From Palsa-504 sp963835775 (GTDB taxonomy: Bacteria; Actinomycetota; Actinomycetes; Streptosporangiales; Streptosporangiaceae): a stretch of 64,000 bases of DNA. Below the pieces are notes generated by a model that saw nothing but the letters and a program-made list of their open reading frames with translations, was not told the DNA's origin and searched no databases. Location of the stretch: positions 558,001-622,000 of the forward strand of contig CAWIHB010000025.1 of the NCBI GenBank assembly GCA_963835775.1, in the 5' to 3' direction. Below, piece after piece: positions 24,926 to 33,167 of this stretch. Numbering within the stretch: the first letter of the stretch is position 1; each line of letters opens with the position of its first letter. A program made the translations under genes and the position numbers.

Positions 24926-25615
24926 TTAGCCGCTGAGCGGAAGGCGGCCCGGGGCCTGCTGGACGGTGCCGATGGCCTGGGTGATCAGGTCGTCCAGCGC
25001 GGCGTCCGCAGCGTCCCTGGCGTTCCCGTTCCCGGCCAGGCCGTCGAGGATATTGCGGGCGAACAGGCGGGCGATGTCCTCGACCGACTGGGAGCCGCCC
25101 GGCTGGTACCAGGTCCAGGCGTAGTTGCACATGCCGAAGATCTGCAGCGCCGACATCTTCGGGTCGGCGGTGCGGAACACACCCTCGTCCACCCCGTCCC
25201 GCAGGATGCCGCCCACGATCGCCACGTAGCGGGCCCGCTGCTTGCGGACGTAGTCGGTGAGGTCGCCGTCGAAGTAGCGGACCAGTTCCCGCAGGCAGGC
25301 CAGGCTGGCGGCGCGGTCGTCCCGGTGCGCGGCCAGCAGCGCGTAGATCATGGCGGCCAGCCGGCTCACCGGGTCCTTCAGCTGCTCGTGCACGTAGTCG
25401 GCCTCGGCGAAGCGGCGGGCGAAGTAGGCCACGTGCACCTCGCGCAGCAGGGCTTCCTTGGTGCCGAAGTGATGCACGATGGTGCCCTTGCTCAGGTTCA
25501 GCTCGGCGGCGATGTCACCCAGGCTGGTGTCCGCGTACCCGCGGTCGGCGACCTGCTCGGCGAAGACGCGCAGGATGGCATCGCGGGAACTGGCCCGCGG
25601 CCTGGTGGCTCGCAT
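24926..25615 (-). CDS. TetR-family regulator of the adjacent acyl-CoA catabolic operon
   Basis: The 229-residue protein has an N-terminal helix-turn-helix (YADTSLGDIAAELNLSKGTI followed by VHHFGTKEALLREV). Its larger C-terminal ligand domain resembles KstR2/LiuQ-type regulators with acyl-CoA ligands. The ATG at 25615 is preferred, with a GTG at 25630 as the alternative. It is divergent from the acyl-CoA synthetase gene, and a TetR-type palindrome lies between them at 25636-25655. It likely represses both itself and the operon until an acyl-CoA intermediate accumulates. Confidence 0.88.
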   Translation of the reverse strand: MRATRPRASSRDAILRVFAEQVADRGYADTSLGDIAAELNLSKGTIVHHFGTKEALLREVHVAYFARRFAEADYVHEQLKDPVSRLAAMIYALLAAHRDDRAASLACLRELVRYFDGDLTDYVRKQRARYVAIVGGILRDGVDEGVFRTADPKMSALQIFGMCNYAWTWYQPGGSQSVEDIARLFARNILDGLAGNGNARDAADAALDDLITQAIGTVQQAPGRLPLSG

Positions 25616-25635
25616 TGGTTCATCATACACTCTTG

Positions 25636-25655
25636 CTGACCGTACGAGCGGTCAG
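25636..25655. promoter_or_regulatory. Palindromic TetR-type operator
   Basis: CTGACCG at 25636-25642 and CGGTCAG at 25649-25655 form a perfect 7-bp inverted repeat around TACGAG, 20 bases before the TetR start. TGACCG-N-CGGTCA palindromes are typical of TetR-family regulators of fatty-acid genes. Position between the divergent genes suits control of both. Confidence 0.7.
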
Positions 25656-25749
25656 TTATAGTCGGTAGCATCGCGGGCACGGATGCACTAGGTAGCTGCT
25701 GACCCGAATAGCTGCTGACCCGAGCCGCGGATCTCGATGAGGAGCCGAC

Positions 25750-27423
25750 ATGAGCCCTGCCCCGCCCCAACTGCCTTCCTACGCGTCCGGCCCGTCCGAC
25801 GTGCCCCTGCTCGGCGAGACCATCGGCGACAACCTCGACCGGACGGTCGCGGCCGGTCCCGGGCGGGAGGCGCTGGTCGACGTGCCGACCGGGCGGCGGT
25901 GGACCTACGCGCAGCTGCGGGCCGACGTCGACGCGCTGGCCCTGGGCCTGCTCGGGGACGGCGTGGCCAAGGGCGACCGGGTGGGGATCTGGGCGCCGAA
26001 CATGCCCGAGTGGACGCTGCTGCAGTACGCCACGGCCAAGATCGGCGCGATCCTGGTCAACATCAACCCCAGCTACCGCACGTATGAGCTGGAGTACGTG
26101 CTCAAGCAGGCCGGGATCTCGCTGCTGGTCTCGGCCCGGGAGCTCAAGACCTCCAACTACGCGGCGATGATCGAGGAGGTCCGGGGCAACTGCCCGGACC
26201 TGCGCGCGGTGGTGCTGATCGGGTCGGCCGAGTGGGACCGCCTGCTGACGGCCGGCCGCGGCGGCGATCCGGCCGAGCTGGCGGCCCAACTGGCGGCCCG
26301 GCAGGCCGCGCTGTCCCCGGACGAGCCGATCAACATCCAGTACACCTCCGGGACCACCGGGTTCCCCAAGGGCGCCACCCTGTCCCACCACAACATCCTC
26401 AACAACGGCTACTTCGTCGGCCTGATCTGCGGTTACACGCCGGCCGACCGGATCTGCATCCCGGTGCCGTTCTACCACTGCTTCGGCATGGTGATGGGCA
26501 ACCTGGCCGCCACCTCGAACGGCTGCACCATGGTCATCCCGGCCCAGGGGTTCGACCCCCAGGCCACCCTGGAGGCGGTGGCGCAGGAGCGGTGCACCTC
26601 GCTGTACGGGGTGCCGACCATGTTCATCGCCGAGCTCAGCCACCCGGACTTCGGCTCTTATGACCTGTCTTCGCTGCGGACCGGGATCATGGCGGGCTCC
26701 CCGTGCCCGGTCGAGGTGATGAAGCAGGTCGTGGCGCGGATGGGCATGGACGAGGTGACGATCTGCTACGGCATGACCGAGACCAGCCCGGTGTCCACCC
26801 AGACCCGGGCGGACGACTCGCTGGAGCGGCGGGTGGCCACGGTCGGGCGGGCGCACCCGCACCTGGAGGTCAAGCTGATCGACCCGGACACCGGGCTGAC
26901 CGTGCCCCGCGGCCAGCCGGGCGAGCTGTGCACCCGCGGCTACTCGGTGATGCTGGGCTACTGGGACGAGCCGGGAAAGACCGCCGAGGCGATCGACGCC
27001 GCCCGCTGGATGCATACCGGCGACCTGGCCGTCATGGACGCCGACGGGTACGTCAACATCACCGGCCGGATCAAGGACATGGTCATCCGCGGCGGGGAGA
27101 ACGTTTACCCGCGCGAGATCGAGGAGTTCCTCTACACCCATCCCGACGTCCTGGACGCGCAGGTCATCGGGGTGCCCGACGAGCGGTACGGCGAGGAGCT
27201 GTGCGTCTGGGTCAAGCTGCGCGACGGCGCGCCCGAGCTGACCGCCGAGCGCGTGCGGGAGTTCGCCGCGGGCAAGCTGGCCCACTACAAGATCCCGCGC
27301 TATGTGCTGCTGGTCGACGAGTTCCCGATGACCGTGACCGGAAAGATCCGCAAGGTCGAGATGCGGGAGAAGTCGGTGGGCATCCTCGGCCTGGACGCCG
27401 CCGCCGCGATCAGGAACGCGTGA
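25750..27423 (+). CDS. Acyl-CoA synthetase (AMP-binding enzyme)
   Basis: The 557-residue enzyme shows the P-loop YTSGTTGFPKGATLSHHN (near 198), the YGMTETSPVSTQTRAD motif (near 340) and GDLAVMDADGYVNITGRIKDM. The C-terminal domain has a lysine in TVTGKIRKVEMRE that is needed for adenylation. It activates a fatty or branched carboxylic acid to its CoA ester. As first gene of the operon with HMG-CoA lyase and acyl-CoA carboxylase, it probably feeds a leucine- or isovalerate-type substrate, though acetoacetate is also possible. It overlaps the next start by one base. Confidence 0.9.
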   Translation: MSPAPPQLPSYASGPSDVPLLGETIGDNLDRTVAAGPGREALVDVPTGRRWTYAQLRADVDALALGLLGDGVAKGDRVGIWAPNMPEWTLLQYATAKIGAILVNINPSYRTYELEYVLKQAGISLLVSARELKTSNYAAMIEEVRGNCPDLRAVVLIGSAEWDRLLTAGRGGDPAELAAQLAARQAALSPDEPINIQYTSGTTGFPKGATLSHHNILNNGYFVGLICGYTPADRICIPVPFYHCFGMVMGNLAATSNGCTMVIPAQGFDPQATLEAVAQERCTSLYGVPTMFIAELSHPDFGSYDLSSLRTGIMAGSPCPVEVMKQVVARMGMDEVTICYGMTETSPVSTQTRADDSLERRVATVGRAHPHLEVKLIDPDTGLTVPRGQPGELCTRGYSVMLGYWDEPGKTAEAIDAARWMHTGDLAVMDADGYVNITGRIKDMVIRGGENVYPREIEEFLYTHPDVLDAQVIGVPDERYGEELCVWVKLRDGAPELTAERVREFAAGKLAHYKIPRYVLLVDEFPMTVTGKIRKVEMREKSVGILGLDAAAAIRNA

Positions 27424-28367
27424 TGCACTACGGTCACACCCCGCTGGCGGGCCTGCCGGAACGGGTCACGATCTGCGAGGTCGGCCCGCGGGACGGGCTG
27501 CAGAACGAGTCCGCGGTGCTGCCGGTCGAGGTCAAGGCGGAGTTCATCGCCCGGCTGGTCGACGCCGGCCATTCGGTCATCGAGACGACCAGCTTCGTGC
27601 ACCCCAAGTGGGTGCCGCAGCTGGCCGACGCCGAGGCCCTGCTGGCCGCGATCACGCCCGCGCCCGGGGTGCGGTACCCGGTGCTGGTGCCGAACGAGCG
27701 GGGCCTGGACCGGGCGCTGGACCTGGGCGTGCGTGACATCGCGGTGTTCGGCAGCGTGACCGAGACGTTCGCCCAGCGCAACCTGAACCGGAGCGTGGAC
27801 GCCTCGCTGGAGATGTTCGCCCCGGTCGTGGCCCGGGCCCGGGAGGCGGGCCTGCCGGTTCGCGGCTACCTGTCGATGTGCTTCGGCGACCCGTGGGAGG
27901 GCGAGGTCCCGGTGGCCCGGGTGACCGGTGTCGCGGCCCGGATGATGGCGCTCGGCTGCACCGAGCTGAGCCTGGGCGACACCATCGGCGTGGCCACCCC
28001 CGGCCGGGTGGTGGCGCTGCTTGACGCGCTGGCCGCCGCCGGGATCGGGGCCGGCCGGATCGCGGTGCACTTCCACGACACCTACGGCCAGGGGTTGGCC
28101 AACACCCTGGCCGCGCTGGGCCGCGGCGTGACCACCGTCGACGCCAGCGCCGGCGGGCTGGGTGGCTGCCCCTACGCGGGCAGCGCCACCGGCAACCTGG
28201 CCACCGAAGACCTGCTCTGGCAGCTCGAAGGCCTCGGCATCGCCACCGGCGTCGACCTGGCCAAGATGGTCGAGACCAGCGTGTGGATGGCCGGGCAGCT
28301 CGGCCGGCCCAGCCCGTCCCGCACGGTCACCGCGCTGGCCGGGGCTGCGGTTGGAGAACGAGTATGA
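27423..28367 (+). CDS. Hydroxymethylglutaryl-CoA lyase
   Basis: The 314-residue protein begins with RVTICEVGPRDGLQNESAVL, the HMGL-like signature with substrate-binding Asp and Arg. It has the metal-binding HFHDTYGQGLANTLAAL and the cysteine-bearing glycine loop GGLGGCPYAGSATGNLATED. It splits HMG-CoA to acetyl-CoA and acetoacetate, the last step of leucine breakdown. The start at 27423 overlaps the synthetase stop (TGATG) and its stop overlaps the carboxylase start. Confidence 0.92.
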   Translation: MHYGHTPLAGLPERVTICEVGPRDGLQNESAVLPVEVKAEFIARLVDAGHSVIETTSFVHPKWVPQLADAEALLAAITPAPGVRYPVLVPNERGLDRALDLGVRDIAVFGSVTETFAQRNLNRSVDASLEMFAPVVARAREAGLPVRGYLSMCFGDPWEGEVPVARVTGVAARMMALGCTELSLGDTIGVATPGRVVALLDALAAAGIGAGRIAVHFHDTYGQGLANTLAALGRGVTTVDASAGGLGGCPYAGSATGNLATEDLLWQLEGLGIATGVDLAKMVETSVWMAGQLGRPSPSRTVTALAGAAVGERV

Positions 28368-29914
28368 CCGTGACTGAGGCGGGGCCCCGGGCCTCGTCGC
28401 AGCAGGCTGCCTCGCACCGGGAGCTGGTCGCGGACCTGAAGGCCAAGCTGGCGCAGGCGCGGCTGGGCGGGCCGGAACGGTCCCGGGCCCGGCACGTCGA
28501 GCGGGGCAAGCTGCTGCCGCGGGACCGGGTGGACTCGCTGGTCGACCCGTCCTCCCCGTTCCTCGAGCTGTCGCCGCTGGCCGCGCACGGCCTGTACGGC
28601 GGCGAGGCGCCGGGCGCCGGGATGATCACCGGGGTGGGCCGCATCTCCGGCCGCGAGTGCGTGATCGTGGCCAACGACGCCACGGTCAAGGGCGGCACCT
28701 ACTACCCGATGACGGTCAAGAAGCACCTGCGGGCCCAGGAGGTGGCCCTGCACAACCGGCTGCCCTGCGTGTACCTGGTCGACTCGGGCGGCGCCTACCT
28801 GCCGGCCCAGGACGAGGTGTTCCCCGACCGCGACCACTTCGGCCGCATCTTCTACAACCAGGCCACCATGTCCGGCCTGGGCATCCCGCAGATCGCGGCG
28901 GTCCTGGGCTCGTGCACCGCGGGCGGCGCCTACGTGCCCGCCATGAGCGACGAGGCGGTGATCGTCCGCAACCAGGGCACGATCTTCCTGGGCGGCCCGC
29001 CGCTGGTCAAGGCGGCCACCGGCGAGGTCGTCACGGCGGAGGAACTCGGCGGCGGCGAGCTGCACTCACGGATCTCCGGCGTCACCGACCACCTGGCCAA
29101 CGACGACGCGCACGCGCTGCGGATCGTCCGCGACATCGTGGCCACCCTCGGACCGCGCGCCCCCCGGCCCTGGGAGGTCCTGCCCACCGAGGAGCCGCTG
29201 GCCGACCCGGACGAGCTCTACGACGTGGTGCCCACCGACTCCCGGATCCCCTACGACGTGCACGAGGTGGTCGCCCGGATCACCGACGGGTCCCGGCTGC
29301 ACGAGTTCAAGGCGGAGTACGGCACCACGCTGGTCACCGGGTTCGCCCGCATCTGTGGCCACCCGGTCGGCATCATCGCCAACAACGGGATCCTGTTCTC
29401 CGAGTCCGCGCTCAAGGGCACGCACTTCATCGAGCTGTGCGACCAGCGCGGCGTGCCGCTGGTGTTCCTGCAGAACATCTCCGGCTTCATGGTCGGCCGG
29501 GAGTACGAGGCGGGCGGCATCGCCAAGAACGGCGCCAAGATGGTGACCGCGGTGGCCTCCACCCGGGTGCCGAAGCTGACCGTGATCATCGGCGGGTCGT
29601 TCGGCGCCGGGAACTACTCGATGTGCGGGCGGGCCTACTCACCCCGGTTCCTGTTCATGTGGCCGAACGCCCGGATCTCGGTGATGGGCGGCGAGCAGGC
29701 CGCCATCGTGCTGGGCGCGGTCGGCTCCGGCGCCGATCCGGACGCGATCCGCGCTCAGTACGAGACCCAGGGCCACCCCTACTACTCCACCGCCCGGCTG
29801 TGGGACGACGGCGTGATCGACCCCAAGGACACCAGGACGGTCCTGGGCCTGGCCCTGTCCGCGGCGGCCAACGCCCCGCTGGGCGAACCGGCCTTCGGCG
29901 TCTTCCGGATGTGA
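28364..29914 (+). CDS. Acyl-CoA carboxylase carboxyltransferase (beta) subunit, methylcrotonyl-CoA type
   Basis: The 516-residue protein has the two crotonase-like halves of carboxyltransferases. The N-terminal half has LVDSGGAYLPAQDEVFPDRD and GSCTAGGAYVPAMSDE. The C-terminal half has FLQNISGFMVGREYEAGGIA and IIGGSFGAGNYSMCGRAYSP. The FMVG and CGRAY motifs fit methylcrotonyl- or geranyl-CoA carboxylase better than propionyl-CoA carboxylase. Together with the biotin subunit and HMG-CoA lyase it makes the leucine branch credible. Confidence 0.9.
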   Translation: MTVTEAGPRASSQQAASHRELVADLKAKLAQARLGGPERSRARHVERGKLLPRDRVDSLVDPSSPFLELSPLAAHGLYGGEAPGAGMITGVGRISGRECVIVANDATVKGGTYYPMTVKKHLRAQEVALHNRLPCVYLVDSGGAYLPAQDEVFPDRDHFGRIFYNQATMSGLGIPQIAAVLGSCTAGGAYVPAMSDEAVIVRNQGTIFLGGPPLVKAATGEVVTAEELGGGELHSRISGVTDHLANDDAHALRIVRDIVATLGPRAPRPWEVLPTEEPLADPDELYDVVPTDSRIPYDVHEVVARITDGSRLHEFKAEYGTTLVTGFARICGHPVGIIANNGILFSESALKGTHFIELCDQRGVPLVFLQNISGFMVGREYEAGGIAKNGAKMVTAVASTRVPKLTVIIGGSFGAGNYSMCGRAYSPRFLFMWPNARISVMGGEQAAIVLGAVGSGADPDAIRAQYETQGHPYYSTARLWDDGVIDPKDTRTVLGLALSAAANAPLGEPAFGVFRM

Positions 29915-29922
29915 GGGCGAGC

Positions 29923-31599
29923 ATGTTCGGCACCGTGCTGGTGGCCAACCGGGGCGAGATCGCCTGCCGGGTGATCAGGACCCTGCGACGGCTCGGCATC
30001 CGGTCCGTGGCCGTGTACACCGACCCGGACGCGGCCGCGCCGCACGTGGCCCTGGCCGACCTGGCCGTGCACCTGGGCCCGGCCCCGGCCTACCTGTCGG
30101 TGGACGCCGTGGTCGGCGCGGCCCGGCGGGCCGGCGCGCAGGCCATCCACCCCGGCTACGGCTTCCTGTCGGAGAACACGGCGTTCGCCGCGGCCTGCGA
30201 GGCGGCCGGAATCGTGTTCGTCGGCCCGCCGTCGCCCGCCATCGAGGCTATGGGCGACAAGATCCGGGCCAAGCAGACCGTGGCCAAGGCGGGCGTGCCC
30301 GTGGTGCCCGGATCCGACGGGTCCGGCCTGGACGACGAGGCGCTGGCGCTGGCGGCCGCGCAGATCGGCTACCCGGTACTGCTCAAGCCGAGCGCCGGCG
30401 GCGGCGGCAAAGGCATGCGCGAGGTGCACCGGGCCGCCGACCTGGCCGACGCGATCGCCTCGGCCCGGCGCGCGGCCCGGAGCAGCTTCGGGGACGACAC
30501 GCTGCTGGTCGAGCGGCTGGTGACCGACCCCAGGCACATCGAGATCCAGGTCCTGGCCGACGCCCACGGCCACGCCATCCACCTGGGCGAGCGCGAGTGC
30601 TCACTGCAGCGGCGGCACCAGAAGATCATCGAGGAGGCGCCCTCGCCGCTGCTGAACGAAAAACAGCGGGAGGCCATGGGCGCCGCCGCGGTCGAGGCGG
30701 CCCGCGCGGTCGGCTACGTCGGGGCCGGGACGGTGGAGTTCATCGTCGGCGGCGACCGGCCGGACGAGTTCTTCTTCATGGAGATGAACACCCGGCTCCA
30801 GGTCGAGCACCCGGTCACCGAGGAGATCTTCGGCCTGGACCTGGTCGAGCTGCAGCTGCGGGTGGCGGCCGGGGAACCCGAGCCGTGGCCGGCCCAGCGC
30901 CGGGCCCGCGGTCACGCGGTCGAGGCCCGGATCTACGCCGAGGACCCGGCGGCGGGCTTCCTGCCCACCGGCGGCCGCGTCCTGGCGCTTGACTGGCCCG
31001 AGGGTACGCGGGTCGACGCCGGGATCGCCGCGGGCAGCGTGGTGGGCAGCGACTACGACCCGATGCTGGCCAAGGTGATCGCCTACGGGGCCGACCGGGC
31101 CGAGGCGCTGGCCCGGCTGGACGCCGCCCTGGGGGCCACGGTGGTGCTCGGGCTGGGCACGAACGTGGCGTTCCTGCGGGCGCTGCTGGCCGATCCGGAC
31201 GTGCGGGCCGGGCGGCTGGACACCGGGCTGGTCGGGCGGCGGCTTCCTGCCCTGGTGGCGGCGGCGCCGCCGCCCGACGTGCTGCCCGCCGCGGCGGTGC
31301 TGGCGCTGGCCGCGCTGGAGCCGTCCGGGAACGTGGTCGACCCGTTCGACGTGCCGGGCGGCTGGCGGGTCGGCGAGCCGGCCTGGACGGCCTGGCGGAT
31401 GACGGTGGACGGCAGCAGTGCCAATGGCACCGGGCCGGTCGAGGTCCGGGCCCGCGGGCGGGCCGCCGACGCGGTCGTCGCGGTGGGCGGGGCGGAGCCG
31501 GTGCGGGCGCAGGTCGCGGCGGCCGCGGGTGAGTCGCGGGCGGCCGGATCCGGGACCGGGCCGGCCGGAAGTGGCCTTCCGGCGCGCGGGTGCCGGTGA
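29923..31599 (+). CDS. Acyl-CoA carboxylase alpha subunit, biotin-carboxylase part (frame broken before BCCP)
   Basis: The 558-residue frame starts MFGTVLVANRGEIACRVIRT and covers the full biotin carboxylase domain. That includes the ATP-grasp loop KPSAGGGGKGMREV, catalytic EMNTRLQVEHPVTE and biotin-carboxylase C domain HAVEARIYAEDPAAGFLPTG. The start of the linker domain follows. The frame then ends at 31599 in a Gly/Ala-rich stretch, while the biotin carrier domain continues in another frame from about 31570. Family members are single chains of about 650 residues. A one-base loss between about 31530 and 31590 best explains this. Confidence 0.88.
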   Translation: MFGTVLVANRGEIACRVIRTLRRLGIRSVAVYTDPDAAAPHVALADLAVHLGPAPAYLSVDAVVGAARRAGAQAIHPGYGFLSENTAFAAACEAAGIVFVGPPSPAIEAMGDKIRAKQTVAKAGVPVVPGSDGSGLDDEALALAAAQIGYPVLLKPSAGGGGKGMREVHRAADLADAIASARRAARSSFGDDTLLVERLVTDPRHIEIQVLADAHGHAIHLGERECSLQRRHQKIIEEAPSPLLNEKQREAMGAAAVEAARAVGYVGAGTVEFIVGGDRPDEFFFMEMNTRLQVEHPVTEEIFGLDLVELQLRVAAGEPEPWPAQRRARGHAVEARIYAEDPAAGFLPTGGRVLALDWPEGTRVDAGIAAGSVVGSDYDPMLAKVIAYGADRAEALARLDAALGATVVLGLGTNVAFLRALLADPDVRAGRLDTGLVGRRLPALVAAAPPPDVLPAAAVLALAALEPSGNVVDPFDVPGGWRVGEPAWTAWRMTVDGSSANGTGPVEVRARGRAADAVVAVGGAEPVRAQVAAAAGESRAAGSGTGPAGSGLPARGCR

Positions 31600-32045
31600 C
31601 GGTGGACGGGGTGACCCGCTGCTATGCCGTCGCGCTGGCCGGGGACACGCTGTGGCTCGGCCGCGACGGCCAGGCCTGGGCGGTCCGCGAGCAGGCCCCG
31701 CTGGACGCGGCCGCCGCGCAGGCCGCGGCCGGGTCTGGCGGCCCGGTGGTCTCACCCATGCCGGGCACGGTGACCCTGGTCGAGGTGGCCGAAGGCCAGG
31801 CCGTCACCGCCGGGCAGCGCCTGGTCGTGGTCGAGGCGATGAAGATGGAGCACGTCCTGACCGCCCCGGTCGACGGCACCGTGCGCGACCTGCGCGCCAA
31901 GCCGGGCGCCACCGTGGCCAAGGATGCCGTGCTGCTGGTGGTCGAACCCGCTGAACTACAGGAGCAGGAGTTATGGATCTCACGCTGTCCGAGGAGCATG
32001 AGGCGCTGCGCGCCTCGGTCGAGGACTTCGCCCGCAAACAGGTAG
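31590..32045 (+). CDS. Biotin carboxyl carrier part of the acyl-CoA carboxylase alpha subunit
   Basis: This frame reads VPVTVDGVTRCYAVALAGDT, then PVVSPMPGTVTLVEVAEGQA and the biotinylation site VVEAMKMEHVLTAPVDGT. It is the C-terminal carrier domain of the preceding gene. It can be read from a GTG at 31590 that overlaps the upstream stop, so reinitiation might still yield a separate carrier protein. The frame runs 73 bases into the acyl-CoA dehydrogenase gene, with non-homologous residues after VVEPAE. This suggests that the original stop was in another frame. Confidence 0.7.
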   Translation: MPVTVDGVTRCYAVALAGDTLWLGRDGQAWAVREQAPLDAAAAQAAAGSGGPVVSPMPGTVTLVEVAEGQAVTAGQRLVVVEAMKMEHVLTAPVDGTVRDLRAKPGATVAKDAVLLVVEPAELQEQELWISRCPRSMRRCAPRSRTSPANR

Positions 32046-33106
32046 CCCCGGTCATCGGCGAGCTCTACGAGCGCGGCGAGTTCCCCTACGAGATCGTGGC
32101 CAAGATGGGCGCGATGGGCCTGTTCGGCCTGCCGATCGCCGAGGAGTACGGCGGCATGGGCGGGGACTACTTCGCCCTGTGCCTGGCCCTGGAGGAGCTG
32201 GCCCGGGTCGACTCCTCGGTGGCCATCACGCTGGAGGCCGGGGTCTCGCTCGGGGCCATGCCGATCTACCGGTTCGGCACCGAGGAACAGAAGCAGCGGT
32301 GGCTGCCGGCCCTGACGGCGGGCGAGAAACTGGGCGCGTTCGGCCTGACCGAGCCGGGCGGCGGCTCGGACGCCGGCGCCACCCGCACCATGGCCACCCT
32401 GGACGGCGAGGAGTGGGTGATCAACGGGTCCAAGGCGTTCATCACCAACTCAGGCACCGACATCACCGCGCTGGTCACCGTCACCGCGCTGACCGGCGAA
32501 CGGCAGATCTCCGCGATCATCGTCCCGGCGGGCACGCCCGGCTTCCGGGTCGCGCCGAAGTACTCCAAGGTCGGCTGGTGCGCCTCCGACACCCGCGAGC
32601 TGTTCTTCCACGACGTGCGGGTGCCCGCGGCGAACCTGGTTGGCGAGCCCGGCCGCGGCTACGCGCAGTTCCTGTCCATCCTGGACGAGGGCCGTGTCGC
32701 CATCGCCGCGCTGGCCACCGGGCTGGCCCAGGGCTGCGTGGACGAGTCGCTGCGGTATGCCCGCGAGCGGCACGCATTCGGCCATCCGATCGGGCACTAC
32801 CAGGGCATCCAGTTCACGATCGCGGACATGGAGGCGCGGGCGCACACGGCGCGGCTGGCCTACTACGCGGCGGCGGCGAAGATGCTGCGCGGCGAGCCGT
32901 TCAAGAAGGAGGCGGCCATCGCCAAGCTGGTGTCGTCCAACGCGGCCATGGACAACGCGCGGGCGGCCACGCAGGTCTTCGGCGGGTACGGGTTCATGAA
33001 CGACTACGCGGTGGGGCGGTTCTACCGGGACGCGAAGATCCTGGAGATCGGCGAAGGCACCAGCGAGGTGCAGCGCATGCTCATCGCGCGCCAGCTGGGC
33101 CTGTAG
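31973..33106 (+). CDS. Acyl-CoA dehydrogenase
   Basis: The 377-residue flavoenzyme has the usual three-domain layout, with FGLTEPGGGSDAGATRTMAT (FAD site), TRELFFHDVRVPAANLVGE, and GGYGFMNDYAVGRFYRDAKI. The C-terminal ILEIGEGTSEVQRMLIARQL has a glutamate at the classical catalytic position (near 361). True isovaleryl-CoA dehydrogenases usually have Ala or Gly there and their base elsewhere. This protein may therefore oxidise another short or branched acyl-CoA. An AGGAGCAGGAG site precedes the ATG. It closes the operon. Confidence 0.9.
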   Translation: MDLTLSEEHEALRASVEDFARKQVAPVIGELYERGEFPYEIVAKMGAMGLFGLPIAEEYGGMGGDYFALCLALEELARVDSSVAITLEAGVSLGAMPIYRFGTEEQKQRWLPALTAGEKLGAFGLTEPGGGSDAGATRTMATLDGEEWVINGSKAFITNSGTDITALVTVTALTGERQISAIIVPAGTPGFRVAPKYSKVGWCASDTRELFFHDVRVPAANLVGEPGRGYAQFLSILDEGRVAIAALATGLAQGCVDESLRYARERHAFGHPIGHYQGIQFTIADMEARAHTARLAYYAAAAKMLRGEPFKKEAAIAKLVSSNAAMDNARAATQVFGGYGFMNDYAVGRFYRDAKILEIGEGTSEVQRMLIARQLGL

Positions 33107-33167
33107 ACCCGCGCCGGGGCTGGCTCTTGTTCCTTTTGCTAGCTACGATCCGGTTTTGGGAGAGAAG

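Noticed and set aside
31530..31600. Programmed ribosomal frameshift in the acyl-CoA carboxylase alpha gene
   Set aside because: No slippery heptamer or clear downstream pseudoknot was seen, and this family is not known to use one.
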